A stretch of 64,000 nt of DNA, from contig NZ_JABFAU010000005.1 of NCBI RefSeq assembly GCF_017168335.1, forward strand, positions 120,575 to 184,574, read 5' to 3'. Positions within the stretch are counted from its first letter, which is position 1, and each line of letters starts with the position of its first letter. Origin of the DNA: Rhodococcus sp. KRD162. GTDB lineage: Bacteria; Actinomycetota; Actinomycetes; Mycobacteriales; Mycobacteriaceae. The position numbers and the translations under genes are program-made. Under the pieces are notes generated by a model. It was not told where the DNA came from. It searched no databases and saw nothing but the letters and a program-made list of their open reading frames with translations. This document shows, piece after piece, positions 29,302-38,527 of the stretch.

Positions 29302-29697
29302 ATGGCACTGAAAACCATTGCGCACGCGCTCTTTTCGTGGACCGAGAACGGCACCGCCCGCATGGCGACACACGGCCAGACCGTCGACATCGACGATGAC
29401 GTGATCGCCACGTACGAGCGCTTCGGTGTCTTCGAGGCCGAGGAGGCGGACTCCCCGGAACCCGACAGCACCGAAGCCGCTGCCGCCACACCCCCGAGTC
29501 TCGATCGGCCCGAGGAGAAGCAGGAGCAAGCTGACCTCGCTGCACCTGCCGTTGTCACAGCGGAGCGACCCAGGAATGTCGCGCCAGAGTCGGTCTGGCA
29601 GGACTACGCCCGTGAGCGAGGCCTCGACCCCGACGGCATGACCAAAGACGAGATCATCGCCGCATTCACCGAACAGGAGAACAAGACCAATGGCTGA
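29302..29697 (+). CDS. Head-associated protein of unknown function
   Basis: 131 residues. The N-terminus (MALKTIAHALFSWTENGTAR then MATHGQTVDIDDDVIATYER) looks like a small folded domain. The middle is a Pro/Glu/Ala-rich linker and the end (WQDYARERGLDPDGMTKDEI) resembles a SAP-like DNA-binding helix pair. It begins 3 bases after the capsid stop. Head-tail connector or DNA-binding roles are possible; none is shown by a motif. Confidence 0.5.
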   Translation: MALKTIAHALFSWTENGTARMATHGQTVDIDDDVIATYERFGVFEAEEADSPEPDSTEAAAATPPSLDRPEEKQEQADLAAPAVVTAERPRNVAPESVWQDYARERGLDPDGMTKDEIIAAFTEQENKTNG

Positions 29698-30136
29698 CCG
29701 TCCCGCACTGACCAACGAACTCTGGAATCGGCTCACCGAAGCTCTCGGACTTCCCGAGGACGCCGATGCCGAGACTGTCGTATCCACCGTCGAAGATCTG
29801 GTGACCAAGCCGGAACCAAAGCCCGAGGAGATCGCCGCTGCAGCCGGCCTCACACCCACGGTGCTGACGCAGCTCCGTCATGATGCCGAACAGGGCCGCA
29901 TCCTCGCCGCAGCCGAAACCAAGCGCAAGGTCACCGAGGTGGTGCACGCAGCTCTCGGCAAGGGCAAGATCACGCCTGCTCGGGTGTCGCACTGGGTGAC
30001 AATGATCGAAGCCGACCCGACGATGGCCGACACTCTCGCATCGATACCCGACGAGTTTGCGGTCCCGATCAACGCGATCGGCCACGGCGTCGGCGGCGAA
30101 CGTGCAGTGGCTGAAGAAGCGGAGTGGTTCAGGTAG
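29690..30136 (+). CDS. Scaffold-like protein resembling the C-terminal part of phage I proteins
   Basis: 148 residues, helical. LTEALGLPEDADAETVVSTV and VTEVVHAALGKGKITPARVS, followed by MIEADPTMADTLASIP, match the pattern of the C-terminal scaffold region of Mu I-like protease proteins. Here the region is a separate gene after the capsid gene, instead of being fused to the protease. It overlaps the preceding gene by 8 bases and is the last gene of the capsid run. Confidence 0.5.
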   Translation: MADRPALTNELWNRLTEALGLPEDADAETVVSTVEDLVTKPEPKPEEIAAAAGLTPTVLTQLRHDAEQGRILAAAETKRKVTEVVHAALGKGKITPARVSHWVTMIEADPTMADTLASIPDEFAVPINAIGHGVGGERAVAEEAEWFR

Positions 30137-30582
30137 AAGCCTCACGACCTAGCACCCCTCCCCCCAGGGGTAGCCCCCGGGATGGATCCCGTGGCGTCAA
30201 ACTCACCTCGACCGATCAGCTCATCGGCGGTGCAGAGGAATGCATGGTCGGATAGCCAGGCCACAGAGTGCTGCAGCCCCAGGGCCGCGCTACTCCTTCT
30301 TCCTGGCAATGACCCGGCCAGCGCCACACCGAAGGCCTCACGACCCGACACAGGGACCGTGGGGCCTTCCGCTATCCCCCTCGAAATTGTTAGACCCCCC
30401 GGGGTGCGCTCCTGACTCCGGGTAGTCATGCGTCTTTTTTTACGGAGCCCCAAATGCTCCCAGCAAGCAGGCCTGAGCAGCGCAGGCAGCAATCAGGCTG
30501 GCCATCGCCTTCCCCCGCTCGATCTTTCAAAGTAACAGGACGGTAACGGCCCAAGAGGTCCTATCTGCCCTACGATCGGCGG
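30137..30582. other. 446-base non-coding stretch after the capsid cassette
   Basis: No convincing gene on either strand. It holds an imperfect stem-loop at 30331-30369 (gaaggcctcac paired with gtggggccttc), a palindrome-like cgggatggatcccg near 30177-30190, and a run of seven T at about 30433-30440. The stem-loop may terminate the capsid transcript. A packaging site for a helper phage is conceivable here but I cannot identify one. Confidence 0.4.
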
Positions 30583-30759
30583 ATGGGAAAAACCGTTGAG
30601 CTGACATATCCGCGAGGACGCCGCTGCCAAGAGTGCGGCAGCCAGCTTGAAGTCGAAGTCACCAAGTTCACCGTGGCGATGCCCCGCAACCGTCCACCCA
30701 CGATCCGCGAGACGCGGATCAGTTGCCCGAACCATCACCTGGACCCAGAACCTTCGTAG
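30583..30759 (+). CDS. 58-residue zinc-ribbon-like protein
   Basis: A short gene starting MGKTVELTYPRGRRCQECGS, with C-x2-C near residues 15-18 and a second pair, SCPNHHL, near residue 50. This spacing suits a single zinc ribbon. It is flanked by non-coding DNA and has no strong ribosome-binding site. Function is unknown; position at the right end suggests an accessory gene. Confidence 0.5.
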   Translation: MGKTVELTYPRGRRCQECGSQLEVEVTKFTVAMPRNRPPTIRETRISCPNHHLDPEPS

Positions 30760-30801
30760 GGCATAAGGCGACGAACCGGTAAGTCTGCTTTACTCCTGAC
30801 C

Positions 30802-31119
30802 ATGCACACCATGATGAGTCTCTACCGCCCGCTGAAGCTGACTGCCATGACTCTCCCACCGCACGACAACGACCGAGGTGAACCAACGCCGTCGAGTGTC
30901 GTCGTCAACCTCACCGGCGATCCCGAGGCCAACGAACCGTCAGTCCGTCTGAGCTTCTCGCTCGAGGAGGCCACGGAATTGGCCGATCGACTCACACAGT
31001 TGGTCACTGAAGCGCAAGCTGGCAAGTTCAGCCAGGAGGGCCAGGAGTTGCTCGCCTACCACGACAAGAAGGCCGCAGCGCGGTACGCCAAGATCAACGC
31101 CGAGAAGGAACAGGCGTAG
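30802..31119 (+). CDS. Small right-end protein of unknown function
   Basis: 105 residues from ATG 30802, or 90 from ATG 30847. SSVVVNLTGDPEANEPSVRL and SFSLEEATELADRLTQLVTE repeat the strand-helix motif seen in the small proteins at 26046 and 26338. The C-terminus is Lys/Ala-rich (YHDKKAAARYAKINAEKEQA). It may belong to the same small family. Confidence 0.5.
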   Translation: MHTMMSLYRPLKLTAMTLPPHDNDRGEPTPSSVVVNLTGDPEANEPSVRLSFSLEEATELADRLTQLVTEAQAGKFSQEGQELLAYHDKKAAARYAKINAEKEQA

Positions 31120-31331
31120 TGGCCAGCCGCAAGTGGTGGCAGCTCGACCAGGGTTGGTCACACCAAAGCACCTCCAACGGTCCGGTCGTATGGCTCGCGG
31201 GAGGCCCGCGGTTGCTTGTGAGTGTGGGGATCGGCGATGCCATCAAAACGAGCCCGAGCGGACAGCTATCGATCGTTGCCGCCGCCGCGCCTTCCGTCGG
31301 GGCCTGGACCGAGGTTTCTCCGCCTGCCTGA
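31119..31331 (+). CDS. Small right-end open reading frame
   Basis: 70 residues, GTG start on the last base of the preceding stop codon. The sequence (WLAGGPRLLVSVGIGDAIKT) has a hydrophobic, beta-rich character. No family or motif is recognised, and there is no independent ribosome-binding site, so translation would depend on coupling. Confidence 0.3.
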   Translation: MASRKWWQLDQGWSHQSTSNGPVVWLAGGPRLLVSVGIGDAIKTSPSGQLSIVAAAAPSVGAWTEVSPPA

Positions 31332-31333
31332 AG

Positions 31334-31416
31334 CCCTCCGTCCGCAGAGCGTCCGCAGGAGATCCGTTTCAGTCACAGTTGATCCAACCCAGCAAACCTT
31401 GACGCCGCAGGTCAGG
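31334..31416. promoter_or_regulatory. Right attachment arm: probable integrase arm-type sites
   Basis: The block ccctccgtccgcag at 31334-31347 repeats the left-end block directly, and a second gtccgcag follows at 31351-31358. The 12-mer ccgcaggtcagg at 31405-31416 is the exact reverse complement of 21732-21743. Such paired sites on both flanks of a core are what arm-binding integrases need. Confidence 0.55.
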
Positions 31417-31459
31417 CCGACTCACCGTTCGGGTCCGTTCGATACAAACCCCCAGCAGG

Positions 31460-31484
31460 GAGTTCTCGCTGTACTACGACGTGT
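31460..31484. repeat. attR core, 25-bp direct repeat
   Basis: Identical to the glnA1 3' end at 21692-21716. It is followed by TGA in the glnA1 frame, showing that the uninterrupted gene ended with TGA. Upstream bases differ from glnA1, marking the element boundary. Confidence 0.92.
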
Positions 31485-31506
31485 GAGTCGATAACTGCAC
31501 GTACGA

Positions 31507-31542
31507 AAACGCCCGGCCGAAGCACCTTTCGGCCGGGCGTTT
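31507..31542 (+). terminator. Native glnA1 terminator, displaced by the insertion
   Basis: A perfect 15-bp stem (aaacgcccggccgaa and complement) with loop gcacct and a TTT end, 22 bases beyond attR. In the uninterrupted chromosome it would lie about 20 bases past the glnA1 stop. It now stands between the element and the transporter operon, where it would stop rightward element transcripts. Confidence 0.88.
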
Positions 31543-31618
31543 CGCGTTCCAGGTTGTTTCCATTTCATGCCGATTCTCGCAAATTGCAACAAGATTCGAC
31601 CCGATCGGCGTTTGATAG

Positions 31619-31647
31619 TTGATACGCGGGGTAAAGACTCGTATCTG
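31619..31647 (+). promoter_or_regulatory. Candidate promoter of the osmoprotectant transporter operon
   Basis: TTGATA at 31619-31624 and TATCTG at 31642-31647 are separated by 17 bases. A start about 7 bases later would leave a short leader before ATG 31666. The assignment rests on sequence resemblance only. Confidence 0.4.
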
Positions 31648-31665
31648 CTAGAGGGCGAACAGAGG

Positions 31666-32328
31666 ATGACGAACTTCATGGACGCACTGTGGGAATTCAT
31701 CGTCGGACGACGAAGGCAGTTGGCAATAGACTCCTATCTGCACGTCTCGGCCGTCGTGCAATGCGTGATCATCGCTACCGTCATCGGCGTCGCGATCGGC
31801 ATCCTCGTGTACCGCAGTCCGGCCGGATCCGCCATCGCGACAGCCCTGGCCAGCACCGTGCTGACGATTCCGTCGTTCGCTCTGTTGGGTCTGCTGATTC
31901 CGATATTGGGACTGGGAGTTCGACCGACGGTGACCGCTCTGGTCCTGTACTCATTGCTCCCGATCATCCGAAACACGGTGGTCGGCTTGGATTCGGTCAA
32001 TCCGGCGGTCACCGATGCCGCGCGCGGAATCGGGATGAGCCGCATTCTCGTGTTGCGTCGCATCGAGATTCCACTTGCCTGGCCGTCGATTCTGACCGGG
32101 ATGCGAATCAGCACGCAGCTGGCCATGGGCATCCTGGCCATCGCCGCGTATGCAAAAGGACCTGGTCTGGGCAATCTGCTGTTCTCCGGGCTCGCGCGCG
32201 TGGGCAGCCCCACGGCCGTCCCACAGGCCCTCACCGGCACTGTCCTGATCGTCCTGCTGGCGTTGATCCTCGATGGGATCTACGTCGTGATCGGCAAACT
32301 GACCACCTCGAGGGGTATCCGTGAGTGA
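31666..32328 (+). CDS. proW: Osmoprotectant ABC transporter permease
   Basis: About 220 residues with five or six membrane helices. The cytoplasmic loop DAARGIGMSRILVLRRIEIPLAWP is the EAA-type coupling motif contacting the ATPase. The protein is of the OpuC/ProW type lacking the substrate domain. Start MTNFMDALWEF is chosen; GAGGG lies about ten bases upstream. It is the first of four overlapping genes forming a quaternary amine/glycine betaine importer. Confidence 0.85.
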   Translation: MTNFMDALWEFIVGRRRQLAIDSYLHVSAVVQCVIIATVIGVAIGILVYRSPAGSAIATALASTVLTIPSFALLGLLIPILGLGVRPTVTALVLYSLLPIIRNTVVGLDSVNPAVTDAARGIGMSRILVLRRIEIPLAWPSILTGMRISTQLAMGILAIAAYAKGPGLGNLLFSGLARVGSPTAVPQALTGTVLIVLLALILDGIYVVIGKLTTSRGIRE

Positions 32329-33553
32329 GAACACAACCGTATCCGGCGTAGAAATCGTCTTGGAGAACGTGACCAAGAGCTACCCGGGCCAAAAGGACGC
32401 CGCCGTGGACAACGTGTCCATGACGATCCCTGCCGGTGAGGTCGTCGTGCTGGTCGGGCCGTCGGGCTGCGGCAAGACCACGACCATGCGCATGATCAAC
32501 CGGCTGATAGAACCGACATCGGGACGCATCACCATCGGTGGTGAAGATGCACTGTCGATCAACCCGAACGAGCTGCGCCGCACCATCGGATATTCGATTC
32601 AGCAGGCAGGGTTGTTCCCGCACATGACGATTGCCGAGAACGTCGGCATGGTTCCTGGTCTGATCGGCTGGAAGAAGTCGAGAATATCGGATCGCACGGA
32701 CGAAATGCTGGACCTGGTCGGTCTCGATCCGTCGTTGTACCGCGAGCGCTATCCGCGCCAGCTGTCCGGTGGCCAGCAGCAACGCGTCGGTGTTGCACGC
32801 GCGCTCGCTGCCGATCCCCCGGTACTGCTAATGGACGAGCCCTTCGGTGCCGTCGACCCCATCACACGCGGTTTGCTGCAGGACGAATTGATGCGCCTGC
32901 AAGCCGAATTGGGCAAGACGATCGTTTTCGTCACCCGCGACTTCGACGAGGCCGTCAAGCTCGGAGATCGAATTGCAGTACTGGGCAACCAGTCCCGGAT
33001 CCTTCAATTCGATACACCCGAAGCAGTATTGGCGAATCCAGCCGACGACACCGTCGCAGGGTTCGTCGGATCCGGTGCAGCGCTGAAACAGTTGACGTTG
33101 ATGCGTGTACGAGACATCGAATTGTCCGATGTTCCGGTCATGGGCGAGGACGAGTCGGTCGAGTCGATGAGCACGGCACTCGGACGGGACCCAGAAGCGT
33201 GGGGAATCATTCTCGACGCGCGGAGGCGACCGATTCGGTGGACCGATCGACGCCACCTCACCAACGCGAAGAGCTTGCGCGATGTCGGCGTGCCGATGGG
33301 CGAAATGGTGTCGACTCAGTCCACGCTGCAAGACGCGCTCGAGGCGCTACTCGCCGAGGGCAACGCGACCGCCACGGTCACCGGCAAGCGTGGCGAGTAC
33401 GCCGGAACGATCACCATCGAGGCGCTGATCGACACGATCAAGACCATTCGATCGCAGCACGCCCACGACCACGACGACGACCACGACAACACTGCTGAAG
33501 ATCCCGATCCGGACGTTGCTCGCAACGACGTGACCACAGGGAACGCGTCGTGA
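32321..33553 (+). CDS. proV: Osmoprotectant ABC transporter ATP-binding protein with CBS domains
   Basis: 410 residues. Walker A GPSGCGKTT near 46-54, signature LSGGQQQR, and Walker B LLMDEPF mark the ATPase domain. Two C-terminal CBS-like units (about 265-370) match the OpuA/OpuC ATPases, whose CBS domains sense ionic strength or nucleotides. The extreme C-terminus is His/Asp-rich (HAHDHDDDHDN), which could bind metal. The GTG start overlaps the permease stop by 8 bases. Confidence 0.9.
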   Translation: MSENTTVSGVEIVLENVTKSYPGQKDAAVDNVSMTIPAGEVVVLVGPSGCGKTTTMRMINRLIEPTSGRITIGGEDALSINPNELRRTIGYSIQQAGLFPHMTIAENVGMVPGLIGWKKSRISDRTDEMLDLVGLDPSLYRERYPRQLSGGQQQRVGVARALAADPPVLLMDEPFGAVDPITRGLLQDELMRLQAELGKTIVFVTRDFDEAVKLGDRIAVLGNQSRILQFDTPEAVLANPADDTVAGFVGSGAALKQLTLMRVRDIELSDVPVMGEDESVESMSTALGRDPEAWGIILDARRRPIRWTDRRHLTNAKSLRDVGVPMGEMVSTQSTLQDALEALLAEGNATATVTGKRGEYAGTITIEALIDTIKTIRSQHAHDHDDDHDNTAEDPDPDVARNDVTTGNAS

Positions 33554-34374
33554 CGACCTCCGCGGAGACCTCTGCAGTCGACTCGTCCGCGGACGACGGC
33601 TCGGCGGACGAGGGTTTCGCGCGATCGGCACAGCAGGCGGCCAAGCGTGCGGAACGTATTCGCCTTCTGGTGCAACCCGCAATCATCTTGTTGGTCGTCG
33701 TCGTTCTGCTTGCCTACACCTTCACCCGCGATCTCAGTGCCACTCAGAAGGAGACGCTGAACGCGAGCACCCTGTTCCAGCGCCTGTCCGAGCACGTCGC
33801 CATCACGTTCGTTGTCACCGCGCTGGTGCTGGCGATCGCTGTGCCACTGGGAATCCTGTTGACACGCAGCGGCTACCGAAAGTTGGCACCGGTCTTCATC
33901 GGTATCGCCAATATCGGGCAAGCGGCCCCGGCGGTGGGTCTGCTGGTATTGCTGTTCCTCGCGACGGGCAAGACCGGCTTCTGGATCGGCGTACTGCCCA
34001 TCGCGTTCTACTCACTGCTCCCCGTTCTCCGAAACACGATGCTGGGCTTCCAGCAGGTCGATCCGAGCTACATCGATGCTGCACGCGGACAAGGCATGTC
34101 GTCCAGCGGCATCCTGTGGCGAATCGAGTTTCCGCTGGCGGTGCCGTACATGCTGGCTGGACTGCGCACCTCGCTGGTGCTCGCGGTCGGTACGGCCACA
34201 CTGAGCTTCCTCGTGGGGGCCGGCGGCCTCGGAGTTCTGATCGATACCGGGTACAAGCTGTACCAGCCGTTGATCCTCGTGGTGGGAGCCGTCCTCGCCG
34301 TCGCCCTGGCGTTGTTCGTCGATTGGCTCGGCGCGCTGGCCGAGGCCTTTCTCGGACCGAAAGGACTGCGCTGA
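33550..34374 (+). CDS. proZ: Osmoprotectant ABC transporter permease
   Basis: 274 residues. An acidic, Ser/Asp-rich N-terminal tail of about 30 residues precedes six membrane helices. The EAA-type loop reads DAARGQGMSSSGILWRIEFPLA. It pairs with the first permease to form the channel. GTG 33550 overlaps the ATPase stop by 4 bases, and its own stop overlaps the binding-protein start. Confidence 0.87.
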   Translation: MTTSAETSAVDSSADDGSADEGFARSAQQAAKRAERIRLLVQPAIILLVVVVLLAYTFTRDLSATQKETLNASTLFQRLSEHVAITFVVTALVLAIAVPLGILLTRSGYRKLAPVFIGIANIGQAAPAVGLLVLLFLATGKTGFWIGVLPIAFYSLLPVLRNTMLGFQQVDPSYIDAARGQGMSSSGILWRIEFPLAVPYMLAGLRTSLVLAVGTATLSFLVGAGGLGVLIDTGYKLYQPLILVVGAVLAVALALFVDWLGALAEAFLGPKGLR

Positions 34375-35357
34375 TGTGGCGCTCGACAAGAAAACTCATC
34401 GTTCTGTGCGCAGTGGGCACGATGGCACTGGCGGGCTGCGGACTGCAATCCGGCAGTGCGGTGCCGCTGTCGGTCGAACCCGGGAGCATCAAACCCATGC
34501 CGGGTCTCGAGGGTGCCGAACTGACCGTCGGATCGAAAGACTTCACCGAGCAGATCGTGTTGGGCTACATTCTCGAATTCGCTCTCTCCGCTGCCGGTGC
34601 CGACGTCCGCGACCTGACGAACATTTCGGGATCCAACAGCACCCGCCAGGCGATGATCGCCGGGCAGGTCGATGTGTCCTACGAATACACCGGTACGGGG
34701 TGGATCAACTACCAGGGCAACGAGACTCCCATCACCGACGCCACCGAGCAGTTCGATGCCGTTCGTGACGGCGACAAGAAGAACGGAATCGTGTGGGTCA
34801 ATCCAGCGCCGATGGACAACACGTACGCGCTCGCGATGAACCAGGCGACCGCCGCACAGACCGGTGTGAAGACACTGTCGGACTACGCGGCTCTCGTGGC
34901 GCGCGATCCGGCCGCAGCGTCGTTGTGTGTGGAGACCGAATTCAACTCCAGACAAGACGGATTTCCCGGCCTGGCAGCGACGTACGGTTTCGACCCCAAT
35001 GCCGTACCCCGCCAGATTCTGCAGACCGGAATCATCTACCAGGCAACCGCAGACGGTTCGCAGTGCAAGTTCGGTGAAGTGTTCACCACCGACGGCCGCA
35101 TCAAGGGACTCGATCTTGTTGTGCTCGAGGACGACAAGAACTTCTTCCCCCGGTACAACGCCACCGTCGTGATCCGGTCGTCGATCGCCGAGAAGTACCC
35201 GCAGATCGCCGAGATCACCGCACCGATCTCCGCTGCGCTGACCAACGACGAGATCACCGAGCTGAACAAGCAGGTCGACGTCGACGGCCGTGAACCGGCC
35301 GATGTCGCACGCGACTGGATGGTCAAGGAAGGCTTCGTCACCGTGGGAAGTGACTAG
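34374..35357 (+). CDS. proX: Osmoprotectant-binding lipoprotein
   Basis: 327 residues. Signal peptide with lipobox LAGC near residue 22, then an OpuAC/ProX-type periplasmic binding fold starting [20 protein letters not shown]. Aromatic and Ser/Asn residues such as [10 protein letters not shown] and [11 protein letters not shown] match the quaternary-amine binding family. It delivers substrate to the two permeases. Its TAG stop shares the four bases CTAG with the stop of convergent glnE. Confidence 0.9.
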   Translation: MWRSTRKLIVLCAVGTMALAGCGLQSGSAVPLSVEPGSIKPMPGLEGAELTVGSKDFTEQIVLGYILEFALSAAGADVRDLTNISGSNSTRQAMIAGQVDVSYEYTGTGWINYQGNETPITDATEQFDAVRDGDKKNGIVWVNPAPMDNTYALAMNQATAAQTGVKTLSDYAALVARDPAAASLCVETEFNSRQDGFPGLAATYGFDPNAVPRQILQTGIIYQATADGSQCKFGEVFTTDGRIKGLDLVVLEDDKNFFPRYNATVVIRSSIAEKYPQIAEITAPISAALTNDEITELNKQVDVDGREPADVARDWMVKEGFVTVGSD

Positions 35358-38300
35358 CTGCCGCCGAACGTTCTCTCCACCACTGCCTTCGCGCGACGCG
35401 TGACACGTAGGTAGTTGTCGAGGAACGCTCCTGCATCGCCGTCTTCCCAGCCTGCTACCTGCGCCACTGCCGAGAGCACGGCACCCGGCGCAGGTAGCTG
35501 GTCGGTCGGCTTGCCGCGCACGAGCACCAGCGCATTGCGTGCCTTCGTCGCAAGGATCCATGCCTCGCGCAGCAACTCCACATCGGTTTCGCTCATCAGT
35601 TCCGCCGCACCTATCGCATCCAACGACTGCAGGGTCGAGGTGTTGTGCAGCGAGAGAACCTTGTGTGCGTACCTGAGCTGGATGAGTTGGACGGTCCACT
35701 CGATGTCGGCCAGTCCCCCGCGGCCCAGCTTGGTGTGCGTGGCGGGGTCGGCACCCTTGGGTAGGCGTTCGGAATCGATTCGCGCCTTGATCCGTCTGAT
35801 CTCGCGGACCGCATCGGCGGATACTCCGCCCTCGGGGTAGCGGACCTTGTCCACCATCAGGAGGAATCGGATGCCGAGGTCCTGGTCGCCGGCGACCTGA
35901 TGTGCCCGAAGAAGGGCTTGAACTTCCCATGCCTGGGCCCACTGCGAGTAGTACGCAGCGTAGGACGACAGGGTGCGCACCACCGGCCCGTTGCGGCCTT
36001 CCGGTCGTAGACCGGTGTCGACCTCGAGCGGAGGATCGGTGCTGGGCGCACCGAGCAGTTTGCGGATGCGATCGGCAATGGTGTTGGCCCACTTGACCGC
36101 AACGGTCTCGTCGACGCCGTCCACCGGCTCGCAGACGAACAACACGTCGGCATCGCTGCCGTAGCCGAGCTCACCTCCGCCGAGCCGTCCCATTCCGATG
36201 ACGGCCAGGGTGGCCGGTGCCGGTTCGCCGCGTTCTTTCTCGCTGGCGCGCACCGCCGCCGCGAGTGCCGCGTTGATCACCGCCGCCCATACCGACGACA
36301 GCGCTCGGCACACCTGGGGCACGTCGAGCATGCCGAGAATGTCCGCAGAGGCCACGCGGGCAAGCTCGTGCCGCCGCAGCGCCCTCGCCGCATTGATCGC
36401 GCGCACCGGGTCCTCGTACCGAGCCGAGGACGACAGGATGGCGCGGTACGTCTCCTCGGGTTCGACATCGAGTAGGCGTGGGCCTGTCGGTCCGTCGACG
36501 AACAACCGGATGACCTCGGGGGCCTTGATCAGCAGATCGGGTACGTACGCCGAGGAGCCGAGCACGATCATCAGTCGCTGCGCCACCGCGCCCTCGTCGC
36601 GCAGTACCCGCAGAAACCACGTCTGCTCCCCTGCCGACTCCGACAGTCGCCGATAGTTGAGCAGTCCCGCATCCGGGTCGGGGGTGTCGGCGAGCCATTC
36701 GAGCAGGGTCGGCAGCAGCACCGCCTGAATCTGGCCGCGCCGAGTGCCTGCACCGACGAGCGCACGCAAGTGGCCGAGCGCGTTCTCGGGAGCGGCATAG
36801 CCGAGAGCGGCGAGCTGACGCGTCGCCGCATCCGGAGTCAATCGCACTGTCTCGGAGTCGAACTTGACCACCGAATCCAACAGCGGACGATAGAACAGCT
36901 TCGCGTGCAGCCGTCGAATACGCTTCGCGTTGCGTTTGATCTCGGCGTTGAGCACACCGAGGGCGTCGTTGTTTCCGTCCGGTCGCATATGCGCCGAGCG
37001 AGCGAGCCACCGCAGCGCTTCCTCGTCGTCCTGGGGCGGCAGTGTGTGAGTTCGCTGCATTCTCTGCATCTGCAGGCGGTGTTCGATCAACCGAAGAAAT
37101 TCGTAGGATGCCGTCAAGTTCGCGGCGTCGTCGCGGCCGACGTAGCCGCCGTCCGTCAGTGCCGTCAGAGCGTCTGTCGTGCCGAGCACACGCAGCGACT
37201 CGTCGGTCCGACCGTGCACCAATTGGAGCAGCTGGACGGCGAATTCGACGTCACGCAGACTGCCGCGTCCGAGCTTGATCTCGCGCTCGCGGAGGTCGGC
37301 AGGCACCATCTCCTCGACGCGGCGCCGCATCGCACGAACCTCGGGTACGAAGTCCTCGCGCTGACTGGCCAACCACACCATGGGGTTGACGGCGTCGACG
37401 TAATCGGTGCCGAGAGCGATGTCGCCCGTCATCGGACGGGCTTTGAGCAGCGCCTGGAACTCCCAGGTCTTGGCCCACCGCTTGTAGTACGCCACATGCG
37501 AATCCAGGGTGCGAACTAGCTCGCCGCGCTTGCCCTCGGGGCGCAGCGCCGCGTCCACCTCGAAGAACGCCGAGGATCCGATGCGCATCATTTCACCTGC
37601 GATGCGGCTGGCCTGCGCGTCGGCGGGCTCGGCGACGAAGACGACGTCGACGTCCGAGACGTAGTTGAGTTCGCGAGCACCGCATTTGCCCATCGCGATG
37701 ACGGCAAGGCGCGTCGGACACGGGGCGTCCGGGCACACGGTGGCCACAGCGACCGCCAATGCCGCGGTCAGCGCTGCGTCGGCCATGTCCGATAGTTGAG
37801 ATCCGACCACCGTGTACGGCAGTACGGGTTCGTTCTCGACGGTTGCTGCCAGGTCGTACGCCGCCAGCACCATGATCTGGTCGCGGTACTTCTTTCGCAG
37901 AGCGATCACTGCCGGCGGTCCGGTGAGCGAGGCGCGGTACAGGTCCGGCGCGGCATTGGGTCCGGTCTCGGGCTCGGCACCGACGACCTCGAGAAGTTCG
38001 GCCACCAACGTCGCCTTCGTGGGCAGCTCGACCTTCGCGGAGACTCCGCTGCCCTTGCCCTTCTCGGTCAGCAGCAGACGCCAGGTGCTCTCGTCCGCGA
38101 CGAGATGATCGGCGAGAGCGCTCGATGCGCCGACCAGTCCCAGAAGGCGACCGCGGAATCCCTTGTCCGTTCGCAACGCCGCATCGAATTCCGACCAGCC
38201 GGCACCGAGCAGCTCGTACAAGCGCACGAGGGTGCGCAGTGCGAGATCGGCATTGGGGGCGCGGGACAGCGACCAGAGCAGCTCGAGGCTTTCTTCATCC

Positions 38301-38401
38301 GTCCAACCGAGGGTCCGCAGGTCGGACGGCGCGGTTTCTTCGACCAGACCGAGACGGCCTGGTCCGGGAACGACAGATCTGGACGTGGGGGGACGCACCA
38401 T
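35354..38401 (-). CDS. glnE: Glutamine synthetase adenylyltransferase/deadenylase
   Basis: A 1015-residue bidomain nucleotidyltransferase that adenylylates and deadenylylates glutamine synthetase. Both halves have GlnE catalytic motifs: [19 protein letters not shown] in the N-terminal half and [19 protein letters not shown] in the C-terminal half, each with the DxD metal site. Its target, Tyr406 of GlnA1, is encoded upstream. In M. tuberculosis glnE is directly next to glnA1; here the element and the transporter operon lie between. No dedicated terminator separates it from proX. Confidence 0.95.
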   Translation of the reverse strand: MVRPPTSRSVVPGPGRLGLVEETAPSDLRTLGWTDEESLELLWSLSRAPNADLALRTLVRLYELLGAGWSEFDAALRTDKGFRGRLLGLVGASSALADHLVADESTWRLLLTEKGKGSGVSAKVELPTKATLVAELLEVVGAEPETGPNAAPDLYRASLTGPPAVIALRKKYRDQIMVLAAYDLAATVENEPVLPYTVVGSQLSDMADAALTAALAVAVATVCPDAPCPTRLAVIAMGKCGARELNYVSDVDVVFVAEPADAQASRIAGEMMRIGSSAFFEVDAALRPEGKRGELVRTLDSHVAYYKRWAKTWEFQALLKARPMTGDIALGTDYVDAVNPMVWLASQREDFVPEVRAMRRRVEEMVPADLREREIKLGRGSLRDVEFAVQLLQLVHGRTDESLRVLGTTDALTALTDGGYVGRDDAANLTASYEFLRLIEHRLQMQRMQRTHTLPPQDDEEALRWLARSAHMRPDGNNDALGVLNAEIKRNAKRIRRLHAKLFYRPLLDSVVKFDSETVRLTPDAATRQLAALGYAAPENALGHLRALVGAGTRRGQIQAVLLPTLLEWLADTPDPDAGLLNYRRLSESAGEQTWFLRVLRDEGAVAQRLMIVLGSSAYVPDLLIKAPEVIRLFVDGPTGPRLLDVEPEETYRAILSSSARYEDPVRAINAARALRRHELARVASADILGMLDVPQVCRALSSVWAAVINAALAAAVRASEKERGEPAPATLAVIGMGRLGGGELGYGSDADVLFVCEPVDGVDETVAVKWANTIADRIRKLLGAPSTDPPLEVDTGLRPEGRNGPVVRTLSSYAAYYSQWAQAWEVQALLRAHQVAGDQDLGIRFLLMVDKVRYPEGGVSADAVREIRRIKARIDSERLPKGADPATHTKLGRGGLADIEWTVQLIQLRYAHKVLSLHNTSTLQSLDAIGAAELMSETDVELLREAWILATKARNALVLVRGKPTDQLPAPGAVLSAVAQVAGWEDGDAGAFLDNYLRVTRRAKAVVERTFGGS

Positions 38402-38527
38402 CAGAATCCACCTCGGGGTGCCACAGTTCTACCTCGTCGTCGGTAATGCGACGCGAGGGTGCCCACGCCGGCATCGGAACTACTTTTCACGATCGACTAG
38501 AACGTAGTCCATGAGGGCGGGATGCCG

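Noticed and set aside
30142-30492. A 116-codon minus-strand frame in the element
   Set aside because: No motif, no ribosome-binding site, and it runs against the direction of all neighbouring genes.
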